A model generated the notes under the pieces. The model was not told the origin of the DNA. It did no database searches and saw only the letters and a program-made list of their open reading frames with translations. A stretch of DNA of 64,000 nucleotides, from assembly GCF_019925205.1 (NCBI RefSeq), contig NC_083567.1, forward strand, positions 7,812,001-7,876,000. Direction: 5' to 3'. Position numbers and translations under genes: made by a program. Of the stretch, positions 34,242 through 47,218 are shown one piece after another (position 1 is the first letter of the stretch; every line of letters starts with the position of its first letter). The stretch comes from Metopolophium dirhodum (taxonomy: Eukaryota > Arthropoda > Insecta > Hemiptera > Aphididae).

Positions 34242-37200
34242 CTAAAACAATATTATAAAGTTAGTTTGTTATACCATTATTTATTAATTTATTATTTGTA
34301 TTTTTGTAAAAGTATTATCGGTTATTCATACTTAATTATGCTTTCTGGTGGAGGTGGAGCTCTCAAGTTCTGTTTCAGTTGTACCATACGTTCCACTAAA
34401 CGATGATGAAGAGGCTGTACTTCAGGGGGTGCCAATTGACCATGAATTAACAGTCCATTTTCTACTATTTCAATCTAGAAAAATGAACACGTAAAATATA
34501 ATTTCATACATTAAATCTTTGATGAAATTTATTATCCTACTTGATGATTTATAGATGAGCTTAAATGTAAAACGTGTGAGTAATATTGAGGATTATTTTG
34601 AACAAAGTCTTGAGAAAAGAATGCTGACTGGTATTTAGATATGCCGCCCATAACATTTGCATCAATTGTTCCTTGAAGTCTCATACTTAATGGATTAATG
34701 TTTCTTTTAGGCTCGTTTGTGTATTGATTAATTATAAGTTTTAAGTTTTTGTTAACAGAATCTATAGTTTCGCAAGCAAATTTAATTGGTGGCACTTCCT
34801 CGGTTGTTGTACTTATAGCTTCAAACCATCTAAGTATACCAGGCAGACGTTCACTAGTAATCAGAATAGTACGTTCCAGCCAAAGACTTTTGAATTCATT
34901 ATCTCGATCTACCAGACCTTTGTGCATAGGTCTATCCAATTGGAAAGTACAAACATCATTTACTTCATAAAAACGTCCAACTTTTTCAGGAATCATAGCT
35001 AAAGGTTTGTCAGAAGAAGGTGGACCAATGTCTGGAAATGGTTTTACATTGCAAATCTGGATATCTGAAATGTGAGTTAAAAGTTAGATCTTTATAATTT
35101 ATTAATAATAAATATAACGTACATTGAGCATCAGACTGTAAAATTGTCTGCGATGGTGGACTATTTTTTGTTAAAAGTTGGGCAGTTGGAAATTCAGTTT
35201 GCAATCGTTGGGTAAAAGCTTCCATGCGTTCATATTCTAAACCTCTATAAACAAAGACTTTATTCTGAAAAAATAATTTATAATTATTATGAAAATATTT
35301 AAGAAATTTAAATATTAATATTAATTAAAAATGTACCCGAACAAAAAGTGGAAATCCTTGTCCATAAAATCCAACTTTAAAGTATTCTGGTTCAGGTCGT
35401 AATTGAGTAAGAATATTGTCACAGAATTTGGCTTGTGTTTTCAATACTGCACTTAATCTAGTGTAGTCAAATAATCGTTTTTCATAGAAATCTGATAACT
35501 CTTTCAGTAAAGGTAGTCCTTTTTCCCAACACTGTAACAATAATTACATAAAATAAAATAGTTTAACTTTTGATGTTTCTATACAACTTACTTTTCCTTT
35601 ATCAAAGTATTGAATGATTTCATGATATAGCTGTTCTTTTCTTTGCCATTGACAAATTGAAGTAGCTGGATCACCTTGTAGTACTGGCCCGTCTGTCCAA
35701 GTCAGTTGATCAGCATAAAGTTTAAGTGTAAATCCAGCCTCAGTGAAATTATCAGCAGAAACGTGCAAATCATGAAGTTTGTAAATATATCTTAAATACA
35801 TTTCTTTTCTATCAAATTCATTTTTGTAGAAATTCAACAAGTTCACTGTACATGACATACGTTTGTCACGATTATCATCACCGCGCATTACACTCCTATA
35901 ATCTAATAGTCGTTCTAATAAACGTGTAACAGAATGAATGAACACTGAACCCGTTTCTTGCCAACTACCATCTTGTTCTTCTTGATGTACTCTTTCTAAT
36001 AGTCTATAAAAATATACAAAGAAATAAAATGTAGTTAAATTTTTATTTTTATTAAGTTTTATTGGACTTACACTATACTTAAATTTTCCCTGTATGCAGC
36101 ATATACAAAACAATTATCTATATCGATTAATTTACTTTGACTACATTTTTTAAAACCATAAAAACTTACATAGTATTGAAAAGTTGTCTGTATTCATCGT
36201 CACCCTTGTTTTCACTAATCAAATAATCCAATTTGTCAATAAGTTCTGATTCGACTTCTTTGAAATTGCCTCGAGATCGTTGTTCACATTCCATCATATC
36301 AAAAAATATGTGAAGTGTTGCTTTACGTAATTCAGCTTCTGGTACCAAAGTCACTTTTAGAAATGGTCCCACCATGGATGGTATAAAATTTATCTTGTGG
36401 TCGCCTATACAATTATAATTGAGTTTATTGGAGTTTTATTTTAAGATCAAAAATGTATTTTACCAAGTTTAGACCACACAGACAGTATTTGATATCCCAT
36501 GAGTACTCTCATATCACCATATTTCTCAATAATCTTTGTTCGTTTTACAATAGTGAATGTTTCCAACTGAAGAGCAGGTTGAGTGAGAAATGCTACAGCT
36601 AATTTAAAATAAGTGGACCACACTTGGTAATCAAAATGGGGCCATGTCTCTAAAAAGCAAAATACTAGTGGCTTGGCTAATTGTTGTAGAGCTGCTAGAA
36701 TTACATTGTTGGTAGTCATTTTTATAACCATCCAATCAGTTGGAAATACATCATGTTTGATTAAATGTCTAAACAATAAAAATGCTCTTAATAGAAAATC
36801 TTTTAATGGTTTACGATCGCCCAATTCTTCCCAAAGTCGTTTGTAATGATAATCGTCAAGCAGTTGTAACAGAGAAACTAAGCATGCAACCATGTTAGCC
36901 TAAAAAATAGAATTATACAATATTTAAGATAAATAATACTATAATAGTATTTAATATTAATTCATAATAAAACTAAAAGTAACTTACCAATACAGAGACC
37001 ATTCTATCAATTACAATAAGACATGTTTCAATTAACATATCTAATGTACTAAGACTCAATATTTCTAAATCGCGGCGAAAACATATGTTGACCTTGCTAC
37101 TTTCGTGTGATCGATTTAAATGGAATAGAAATGTTAAAATTTCTCCCAGAATATCTGTACAAAGTTGAATTTCTTCTCTAGCACTAATATGGTGTCTTAG

Positions 37201-40200
37201 ATGTTTACATATTGTTATCAACAATAAATTTCTTGCTTCTACAATGTAACACATTCAACAAAATTACAATATAATATGCTAAAATCTAATCGATTCAAAT
37301 ATCTTAAATAAATAAATAAAATCTTGTTTATAAGCCTAACGGCATAAAATAAACATGTATATCTATATTAATTTAAATTGTATTATAAGTCATATTTTAT
37401 AATATATTACCATCATCTTTGAAAACCTTTCCAGCTACCAAATCTTTAATAGCACCTAATTTAGCTTGGGTCAATGGTGTAGGTAGATCACGAGATGGCA
37501 AGCAATCCAACATGGATACTCCAAGTTTAGCTACCTCGATAACTGGTAATACTTGAACTAATTGATCAAACACAGCACTTGCACTTTGCAGTAATGCAAT
37601 CTGTAAGGAAGAACAATAGTTTTAAAATATAATATTATACATAAATTTGAATAATTATAAATAATTTTTTTTTTTACCTGAGTAGGTAAAATCATTTCAA
37701 AAGATGAACACAACATTTTGTCCAATGAAGCAAACACACGATGTACATCATAACGGAAACTATCTTCAAACTGGCCACCAGTCGCACGAGAAAATAATAG
37801 ACGAGACTGAATAACGAATTTGAAAATATATTCTAATGAGCGGAAACATTTTTGTATCGGCTCTTGGCGGTCTGTAGACATAACTAGTTCGGCACAATGT
37901 TGGACACTGCTTAATAACCCTCTAAACATAAAATAGGCAAAAAAATGTATTATATATTTATAATTTTATAAAATATAAATTTTGTTTTTCAATTTAATCA
38001 ACTGAACAATTTTTGTCACAAAAACGATATTTATCACAGGCATATTAGACGTCTATGGTATTTATTATAATAAGACAATTACTTGTATACTAAAGCCGCA
38101 GCAAAATGTTCTTTGATGTAAGCGTTCATTACTGGTTTAAAATGTTCAAATTTGCTGTCATAGAGTAAACTAAAAATGCTGACTAGAACGTGAAATACAA
38201 GTCCAGAGTGAATGGTTGAATTACCATCGTCAGTGGAAAACATCGAGAAGAGTGCGTCCAGTATGTCTTGTAAGAACTTTACAAGTTCTTCTCCATCCAG
38301 GCGTAAAGCTCGCGTCAGGGCTTCTTGAATCCGGTGAGGGTGTTCTTTCCATTGCAACAATGACAACAAATCCACTGAAAACAAAAAAAACATTGCACAG
38401 TATTTACCGTTTATTTATGAAGCAAAACCAATGAAATATCATGACGTAGTCTAATCGGATTTATTCGAACAAAATATTTAAACGTTTCGATTAAAGCCTA
38501 ACCAGCGCCTTTATGTTCGTAGTTCGTGTGTGCAACACGAATTTGAAACGTGCAATTTTGAATTTTTCCTGACGCGGTTTTAACTAGACTAGATGAAACA
38601 ATTGACCGTCACCTATATAGGGCTTGACGTCCGTGTTATAAAATAATTGAGATGGTTATAATAGGTACCATTTTGAGTCAATTTCGTCGAGCACAACATC
38701 GTGCGAATCGTCATTATCTCTTTATGGCTGCACGAGAACACAGAACCCGGTTCCGGTGAACTGGTCCAAGTAGACGATTCGTGTACGCTGGCGGCCAGAC
38801 CCAAGTAATCGACCGGGTGAGGTTTCGTGCGTTCGTCGCAGCGGTAGACGAACAATTCGTGTACGCCGTCTTGTAGGGTAGCCTCTTCGGGTTCCATAAG
38901 CCGCGCGAACGATATTCCGAACAGTTTCTTGTTATCCGCTTTGTCACGAGCTAGAAACGTAAATGACAAATTTACGTGATTAGGTGGTCCCTATATAGCA
39001 ATCCGCGCGGTTTTAATACATCCACCTAATTCGTAGGTACGTTGTGCGAAAAATGTTCTATGATTAAAGTTTGTGAACATTCAATCCATAATTATTTAAA
39101 ACGCACAAATTTCAATAAATACATTTATTGAATTTGTTAATACCTATATTATATGGGTCAGTAAAGTATAATAATAATTTAAAATATTTATAAAATTAAG
39201 CTATAGGTAAGCAAAATTAATCAAGGACAATTATCGCACTTTTAATTTTGGAGTACCTAGGATTAATAATAAATTAACATTACATTTTTTTCCCAAGTAA
39301 AATTGTATTTATTTTAACATCACCTTAATCCTTAGTCTCTTAGCCCATATTGACTGTAGAATGACTAATAGTAATTTTGACTAAGTTAATTTATTGAAAT
39401 GAATCAATTTTAAATTATGGATGTGTAATGCTTTAACACTTTAATCAATCAATTTGTAAGTACCTACTTATTATTTAGTTGAAAAATAATAATATTATAT
39501 AGGTACCTAATTAACTATAGTAAATAATAAACAAAAATTAAACAATTAAGCTCGTACAAGATGCGTCGTACGTGATTAATAAATCAATCGTTAGTAGGTG
39601 TAACCGTGTAGGTACTTACTACTTGTTACACCTTGTATTATTTTTAAAAATAAAATATAATATTAAAAAATTGTAGCCCTTTGCATACACTGTAAAAATT
39701 TTTTTGTTTAAATTAACACAAGGATAGCATAATACCAGTACCTACTAAAATACTAAATTATTAATTTATTAATGGCGTATATCTTAATTGAACGAAGGGT
39801 TTCCGCTTGGCGGGATGATAATAATTTTCCTACGGCCAGAAAATGGGCAATAACAGACCAGCAAAGTAGTAACTGTATATATAATCATAACCGTATCATG
39901 ATAATATTACAATAAATATAATATTATTATCATGATACGGTTATGTTTAAATTATATTTCAACGAATAAAACGTGCAGCGTGGCGGTAGCTTACTAGAAC
40001 AGTGCCTGTACTCGAATCGTATGTGCGCAATGTTGTACTTTTCGATGGGCACGGCCAGTCGGATGGTCTCCATCCAACACGGGGCGTTGTGGTGGTAGAT
40101 GATCATCGAACGGTATTCGGCGGACGAGTCCGTTCCCGACGCGCCCCATATGCAGTCCGGCACCACGTTGCCCTCGTAGTCGAGAACGACGACGGATACC

Positions 40201-41469
40201 TCAATGTTTTTGCCCGTCGACTTGCCGCCCTTCTCGAACTCGCCCCTCTCCAGGGTCAGGTACAGGTCGTTCCTCACGTGCCCCGGCATTATCACGTCCG
40301 GGAAACCCATCTTCTTCGTGGTCGACACGTTCTTGAACGCCAGCGGGTTCTCCTCGCGCACCTGCCGCAGGTCGCCGTCGAGTATCCGTAGCGATATGAC
40401 GATACCGTAGTTGGGGTGGCTGGACAGCGGGCTGTACTTGCTGTTCTGTTTCCGGATCAGTGTGTCGTGCAGCTGACAGAAGTCCTTCTCGTCGGCCTGA
40501 AACACGCGGAACGTGAACTCCCGCTCGTCGCCGCCACCACTGTTCGAGGTCAGCATCTCGCCGATGTTCAGGACGGCAACTCCCAGCGGACGTTTGAAGT
40601 AGGACGCCGGTGTCTGTGCAGACGATGACGATGACGACGACGACAGAGACACTTTTTTGGACGACTCGGAGTACACCATTTTGCCTATGCGCATCACGTG
40701 AGCAACGATGTAGAGGTCACGCGACAAGTCTTGCAACCCGAGTTCCTATTATATACAAACGAAATATAGTCGGGTGCATACATATTATATTAATATAACA
40801 GTCTAATCGATAAATAATTTATTGATAGAGAGACATTCAAAACTTACGGTAAAAATCGTACAATTATTGTGTAATTTTTCTATATAATTAGAAAAGCCTT
40901 CTTTAGAAATTTTCACTAAAAATCGTTCACTGAAAATTTTCAAAAACGATGCGGTATTAATATAAAGCGATTGTGAAACAATATAAGAGTATAAAATAAT
41001 ATATTATTGTTTTGTTCACAACAAATATAAAACACCTGCCTGATAAATTTAAAGTTTTTGGCATCGTAGAGTGAAAAATATACTTCAGTTTCTTCCCCGA
41101 TATGGTAACCGAAGTCTCGCATACACATAAACATATGACGTGTCTGAATTTTAGACGTATCCTTAGGTCTTCTTATCGTTCCTCGTGCCTAAAATTGTGA
41201 GAAAAATCGTTTTTAATATATTATTATTAAATAACTCTATAATAATAGTAAGATAAAATACTAACCGATACACCTTGAATGTTTTCCGAACTCTGAACAT
41301 GCTGAAAATCAAAAAAAAGAAAAGTTATACGTTTACAAACAATTAAATAATATAGGTGATGTTTGCATAATTAAATACACTTACGACTTTGTAAAGCTCT
41401 ACGGCACTCATTGTAGCCGGATCAACCATCTCGGCACCACACCTAGGAACTAAATCCAGTCCAAGTTTT
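33318..41469 (-). CDS. mbc: DOCK1 / Myoblast city-type Rac guanine nucleotide exchange factor (5'-partial, 22 exons, about 1697 aa in window)
   Basis: Exons in transcript order: 41385-41469, 41266-41301, 41040-41188, 40848-40929, 39995-40745, 38669-38950, 38083-38374, 37678-37921, 37411-37600, 36988-37238, 36464-36899, 36170-36404, 35592-36003, 35337-35531, 35123-35264, 34541-35064, 34332-34474, 34020-34241, 33822-33949, 33697-33755, 33450-33621, 33318-33382. Every phase joins. The order of domains matches DOCK1/DOCK180 throughout: a linker, DHR1 (C2-like, binds PIP3), a helical middle, DHR2 (the Rac GEF domain) and a proline-rich tail. The protein activates Rac downstream of receptors together with ELMO and Crk in migration, engulfment and myoblast fusion. 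Only the N-terminal SH3 and adjoining helical region, about 175 residues, is missing from view. The DOCK1/2/5 class over other DOCKs is supported by DHR1 wording and the C-terminal Crk-type PPLPPK motif. The single-exon call that needs a GC donor is discussed separately. Confidence 0.92.
34332..36404 (-). CDS. mbc: DOCK gene: DHR2 Rac-GEF catalytic exons
   Basis: Exons 36170-36404, 35592-36003, 35337-35531, 35123-35264, 34541-35064 and 34332-34474. Visible landmarks in order: FLKVTLVPEAELRKATLHIF, MSCTVNLLNFYK and YLRYIYKLHDLH (lobe A), YHEIIQYFDKGK, FYGQGFPLF (lobe B), and RFYEVNDVCTFQLDRP, LPGILRWFE and INPLSMRLQGTIDANVMGG (lobe C). The valine in the VMGG loop corresponds to the nucleotide sensor described for DOCK-family GEFs, which displaces GDP and Mg from the GTPase. 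No catalytic segment looks broken, so the domain should be active. Confidence 0.92.
36464..38950 (-). CDS. mbc: DOCK gene: end of DHR1 and central helical (ARM-like) exons
   Basis: Exon 38669-38950 finishes DHR1 and ends MLCSTKLTQN, a phrase conserved in DOCK1. Exon 38083-38374 gives VDLLSLLQWKEHP and FLQDILDALFSMF. Exons 37678-37921 and 37411-37600 follow with SLEYIFKFVIQSRLLF and DLPTPLTQAKLG. Exons 36988-37238 and 36464-36899 supply the helical repeats leading to VAFLTQPALQLETF and YGDMRVLMGYQI. All junctions are GT-AG and in phase. In known DOCK structures this region is a helical scaffold between the membrane-binding and GEF domains. Confidence 0.9.
38951..39994 (-). other. Largest internal intron of the DOCK gene seen here
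   Basis: AT-rich, 1,044 bp, without coding signal. It contains a 20-bp perfect inverted repeat with a 20-nt spacer at 39886-39945, starting 50 bp downstream of the DHR1 exon's donor. Confidence 0.7.
39886..39945. repeat. Strong hairpin in DOCK intron
   Basis: cataaccgtatcatgataat (39886-39905) is the exact reverse complement of 39926-39945. With one 3-nt bulge the pairing extends further, leaving an AT-rich loop of about 12-15 nt. In RNA it would fold into a stable stem. Confidence 0.8.
39995..41469 (-). CDS. mbc: DOCK gene: linker and DHR1 (PIP3-binding) exons
   Basis: The first exon seen, 41385-41469, starts with a split codon, so upstream coding exons must exist. It gives LGLDLVPR and VDPATMSAVELYKV, matching the segment after the SH3/helical region of DOCK1. 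Exons at 41266, 41040 and 40848 continue with a FxMSLYDxxxxKFISExxLV-like stretch. The 751-nt exon 39995-40745 holds a serine run (about 40625-40660) and the DHR1 core, including MGFPDVIMPGHVRNDLYLTL, a KNIEVSVVV strand, a YRSMIIYHH strand and FEYRHCSS. These exons are GC- and CpG-rich, unlike the AT-rich downstream exons. Long antisense ORFs over the big exon are compositional shadows. Confidence 0.9.
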
Positions 41470-42718
41470 CTAAAAAAAAAAATACTCACATGTTTAGTAT
41501 TTTAAAACTATATATTTGTATTATTATGAGATCTGAAGCAAAGAAATGGTTTGAATAAGATCAGTGGCCTGCAAATTCCACACTATGGTATTTGTTAATG
41601 TTAAATTATTGTTTTCTTCTCTTTAATGTATAGGTAATAAAATATTTGTCAATTGACGGTTACAACTACAGTCTACAGTATACGATGATAATAATAAACT
41701 ATTTGGTGTATTATTGTATCTAGCTATATTTTAAAAGTATTATAATATCAACTACCTAATATTAAACTACCTATTAAAGTTTTTTAAACAAATTTCATTT
41801 GAAATTTTTTTCTCGAAGTATCAACAGAATATTATATTTATAGAGTAAAATCAATTGTTAGTTTAACGTAAATCTAGAATCATAGATATTAAATAAAAAA
41901 GGTTTGAGATTTATCTTACAGTGCCCATTTAGTTATCCGTATAAATTTGAATTTCCTACCCCTGCACATTGTCATATTTTTACATACCACTGTCTTTTAA
42001 TTTTAATCCGTACATATTTAACCATTTGCTATGGCCTATCATGATAGTTGTTTTAATTCTTCACTTAACACTTAACACAATGTACCTACGGTACCTATAG
42101 AATAATATCAATATATTGTAACTTAACCATCAATATATTATAATACATTATTTATTACCTATCACATATTATATATTCCTTATAGCATCGCCATCCACTC
42201 ATGTTGACAATCTATGTGTATACTAAATAGTAAATGTAAAATTACGTTAATTATTAAGATTACGCAAATAGTCGTTATTTTTTATCATCTTATAATATTT
42301 CTTTTATAATTGGTGAATGATTATAGTGAACTGCTAAATTAAATACTAGATTCTAGTTATTGGATAAACATGTAGAAATAAACGGTTTAAGATTAAATAG
42401 TTGATAATGAAAAATCTGTTATTAATCGTGTAATATTTACAATATAATGTAATATTGTATTAATTCGCAGATGGTTTAAAAACTACGTTATTCGTGATTA
42501 TTATTTATTAATTGTTGAGGTAAAAACCGAGGAAATCCATGTATTCTGTGAAAGATATATCGAGTATGTACACCTCACTTTTTGAATTAAAAAAATTAAC
42601 TAAAATCATTTAAATATCCAATTTCATCAAAATTTGAGTATTAAGTAGGTAGCTTAAAATTAGTGTGACCATTGAGTATAGATCATAATTTAAGCACCAT
42701 GTTACAAATAAACGTGTA

Positions 42719-43760
42719 TACATGAAATTTCCACCGGTAGTTTATATTTGCATTTTCTATACACGGTAAAATTTTCAAAATTTTCAAAATATTTTGACTG
42801 TTTAGGAACATTTTCAGTTTCCAATTGTATTAGTCTTTTTTTCTATGAATGTCAATAAAACGTTATTAAATGGGTAAAACAGCTTGAAAATTTAATATAA
42901 GGCTCCAATTATATTGTTACAATGACATTTGTAAAATATTAAAAATCCTTAGTCACAGTTTTTATTAATAAACATTTAAAGTTCAAATCTTGATAAAATA
43001 CGGAAAAATCACGAAAATTAGCAAATTATTTTGAGTTAAGAATTCATAAAATTTTTCCTTTTTAAATCTAAGATTTGAAAATGTAACACAAGATTTTTCA
43101 TAAGTTTTTCTACCTTTATCAAAAAAATAATGTCTACAAGCAAATCAAATCAAATTAAATTTGTATGGGCGTTTGAAATTCAAATTTTTACAATATTGGA
43201 TATTCACTCGATTTTTCATGTAGCAGTTTTGTTATTTTATTGTTATTCAAAAACGAATAACTGTAGATACATGAACATTTTACTGAATGTTTATATTTTC
43301 ATTTTGTATACACCATAAAATTTTGAAAATATTTTTACTCTTTTTGGGCTGTTTACGGTCATTGTCAGTTTTCAATTTTTTTGATTTTTTTTTCTATAAA
43401 TATCAAAACAATTTTATTTGTTGAGTAAAAAAGCTTGACAATTTAATGCAAGGCTCCTGATATATTGTTAAAAGTTACAATAGCAGTTGAAAAATATTAA
43501 AAATACATAGGTACAATTTTTTTTTATAGCTAAGGATTGAAAATTTAAAACAAGGTTCCACGTAAATAGGTTATAATATATAAATTACTTTATTTACAAT
43601 AATATCATCAAATATACTTAGTAATATCATAGGCTAACTGACTGTTTTTCTTATACAATGATATTATATCATTGAATTCAAAATTAATACCATCCAATAC
43701 AGTGACCCACTTTTAACCTGCTGTACAGCAGAGCGACACCCACTTGCCCATCTTTTTTAG
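42719..43760 (+). repeat. Dispersed repeat with internal tandem duplication (period about 549 bp)
   Basis: The block starting tacatgaa at 42719 recurs at 43268. In both, an A/T-rich tacac-taaaattttgaaaat stretch is followed by cattttcagtt or cattgtcagtt, a T run, tctat(g/a)aatatcaa, gggtaaaa or gagtaaaa, and aaggctcc. The same sequence class appears at 61640-62200. The right end, ctgtacagcagagcgacacc, matches the flanks of the hAT-like element at 62331-62817. Confidence 0.65.
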
Positions 43761-44431
43761 TTACAAAGAACAAAAAGTAAAAAAAAACAAAATCAATTTT
43801 GTCAATTTTATTTGTTTTTTTGGTTATATGAAAAATATTGGGATTATTTACTTTTTATTGTCCCCCTTTCACAAATATAAAAGTACCAACTAGATCTAAT
43901 TTTATATAGATACGCCTACATAGGTACTTTTTAAAATAATTATTGTGATATTGTATATCAACAATTCTATATTACTATATTATGACGTATCCTTATAGTA
44001 TAACAACATTTTTGCAATAACATACAATAATATTATTACCTAATCTAAATATTTTATAAACGTCATTGTCTATATAAAATATAATAATATACGTAAAAGA
44101 CAACAGATTCAAGACCCACGAATAGTATTTTTATATTACAACAAAATAACTTAAATCGGTACCTATTGACATTTAAATATCTAATTTTTTCAAAATTTGA
44201 ACTTAAAATATCTATTAAAAAAGTTTCAATTGTTATGTATACTAGACCCTATAGTATAAGTATACTACCATGTTCATTTCAACATTGCATTGAATAAACT
44301 TAGATAATACCTACATCTTAATATATTTAAATTGATCGTTGTTGTTGTGTACTTATACATATATATCTATATGGTATTACGATGTAAAGTAGTTATATAT
44401 AAAACCTAGAGTCATATAACTTAACATAATA

Positions 44432-44918
44432 CAGGGTGTTCTACAAAGAATGAACTGATTTTGAATATTTATACATTTTTGTTGGTAAGAGCTATTATAA
44501 AAACTAATATAGCAGATGTTACAGGATAATTTCCCAAATGTTCTATGACTAATGTGGCTATGTCCCATAGATGGAGATTTAATTGAATTTCAGATTTGGC
44601 GGGACCAAACTCTTTCTATCATAAAATGAGCTAAATAATAACATAAAAATAATATTATTTAAATCTTGGAAAATTCTGGTTATTACTTATTCTGGTGTCA
44701 CAGAAGCTACTGTTGTTGCGATGTCGCCATGATGGAATGAAATCAAAATTATCACCAACTGATAAAGTTAATTTCAACTTATCAGTCACTTCTATAGAGT
44801 CAACTGTTGGCATTAGTTGTATAAACGTCCGTGACAAGAATACTGGGAGAAACTTACACGCTATTTCGATTTAAAAATGTAAACGACCAAAGCCGGTTCA
44901 TTATTTGTGGACGCCCTA
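44432..44918. mobile_element. Mariner/Tc1-like MITE
   Basis: The left end cagggtgttctacaaagaat and the reverse-complemented right end tagggcgtccacaaataatg form an imperfect inverted repeat continuing as gaactg / gaaccgg. It is flanked by TA at 44430-44431 and 44919-44920. The 487-bp interior has only short minus-strand ORFs (63 and 60 codons) with no transposase motif. Confidence 0.7.
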
Positions 44919-47027
44919 TATGTTATTATTAATCATTTAAGGAAAAAGATATGAGGTTATTTTGCTAAACTTAAAATTGAAGTCCAGAAATGATAAAAAG
45001 ATATACAATTACCAACAAAGTTAATAACTAACACGTATTAATTGTTATACATATATATATATATATATATATATAGTATATTATATAGTAATCGTATAGC
45101 CCGTATAGGTATTACTCAGTAATAATCAGTATTGTAGCTTAGCTATTTGTATTTTGTATACCTATATATACGCTGATATACTCGCATAGAAGGATTACTA
45201 AAGAAATGAATACCAAATAAAAAACTCATTAAACAAGATAAAATTAAGTCTATAAAATGCTTAATAGTGGCCTAATAACTACGTATTTACATATTACCAC
45301 TAAACTAAATTAGTTTAATGAAAATATTACAAAATTAAATTATATTCCCATAATTTTCATCGAATTATACATATACGCTAAGCTCAATCCGACAACCAAT
45401 ACAAAAGACAAAATGTACACTATTGAACATATTGTATAGAAAACATTTTAATTTTGGTATAGTTATTAACTTAAGATATATTATGACATATGCATATTAT
45501 ATATTATTATGTATTTCACAACATATTACCTAGCATGTGTATTAAATATTAACATATTATTATTAAGCAGTATACAAACCAAATACTACAATTAACAATA
45601 GCAATATAATACATTACCGTTGTTTTATCTAAGGAATAATTAGTATAAAGCTGTAGATAATTTACGTTGATTTACATTTTTTAACTGGTGCACCAAACCA
45701 GTCAACTTTACAACATGTTTACTTAGGGAAAAGGATAAATTATTCAGTCATTTATAATGTAATAAACATCACGAAAAATATACCAATCAAACAACAACAT
45801 TGTAAAGAATATTAAATTAATTTGAAAAATTTCGACATTTTTATATTATGCAAAACATTTCTAAGGCACGAATGTATTGAATATTCATACATTATTCATA
45901 CACGTAAACTCAATTGGTCGATCTTCATATTGTATTATAATATGAATAATAAGAACTAAAATTATAGTATGTTTTAAAAAGATATACATATATAAGAATA
46001 AATTAAATACCTAATTAAAATAATCTTGTTAAAATTTGAGGATTTGTTATTATTATCGTTAGCTCTCAATGTCTTTCACTGTGATCTTACAAGTCACAAC
46101 AATGTTTTTTTTATATTAACAAAAAATTAAAAAACAAAATAAGAACATTCATAATATTTTGACCACGTGTGTGTTCAGAAGGTTTCAAATGAAATGATAA
46201 TGTTCAATGACATCGATGAAAGTAAGTTGATACTAATAATAATAAACGTATAACATATTATTATAATATTATATTGAAACCACAGGAGCTACCAATAATG
46301 AATATAAGATCAGTTCACTACAGCATTATTAACGACCCAAGTACCCAGCACGAAAGATTTAAAACAAGTTCAACGACTGTTTAATTTGCACACACACGAA
46401 ATACCAACAGCCAATATATTATGTAAATTGAATCGTTAAGACTAATACGAAATACAACATATTTTAATAATATAACGTCCAACAACTATTATACAGCAAT
46501 ATGTTAACATGATTATAATATATCTAGTTTTCAGTGTTTACTATACCTTATTGGTGGGAAGGTACATAATATTATTAGGTATATTACGCTTAAATAAATT
46601 ATAAAGTCACAATTTTATAGTTCACTAATTATCAATAGTTATTATTTTGTATGACCTATATTGCATGATACAGTAGATACCATTAGTGTATATTATATAT
46701 GTACAGAATATACGTACAATATTTTATTTATTTAAATCTGTCCTTGGTGTATTATATGAACGCAATATACTAGTTAATACTACCCAGTAACAGAATCAAA
46801 AAAGTTAGGTATCTACCTATTTAAAATGTGAGGATAACAATTTAATAGAAAATAAAGTAGGTAGGTATTTAAACAATAGTGATTACAAGATAAAACTAAA
46901 TCTATCTAATCGTAATAATATATCGGCATAAATGTCAGTATATTTGGTAATCTTTTCTTTTTTGGTTCTGCCGGTTCTGGGCAGAAGGTTCCAGTATCTC
47001 TGGACCTTTAATAGGGGTCCCTTTTTA

Positions 47028-47218
47028 CAGTGGCGTCTTCAGGAATTTTCAATGGGGGGAGGGGGGCGGGAAGGTTGAGGATAATTTCTAGGAACATATT
47101 TAGTTGGCCAGAGAGGGGGCTATCGGCGCACTTGAAAACGGGCACGTGAAAACCCGTTAAACCCTATATGAATCCCCCACTACCATGAGCACGGTCATGG
47201 TCCCTTAATACGCCACTG
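47028..47218. repeat. hAT-like short element, no clear target duplication
   Basis: The element begins cagtggcgtcttcaggaatt and ends tacgccactg, giving the CAGTGGCGT terminus seen at 8491. A G-rich run near 47053 is typical of this group. The flanking 8-mers differ, so the insertion is old or the ends are misjudged. A further solo terminus, cagtggcgcaattacc, lies at 47683. Confidence 0.5.

Noticed and set aside
40002..40628. Antisense ORFs over the large DHR1 exon
   Set aside because: Shadows of a GC-rich coding exon; the minus-strand frame is conserved DOCK sequence.
44377..44837. Two minus-strand ORFs as possible DOCK upstream exons
   Set aside because: They lie wholly or mostly within a TA-flanked mariner-like MITE and show no SH3 or DOCK wording.
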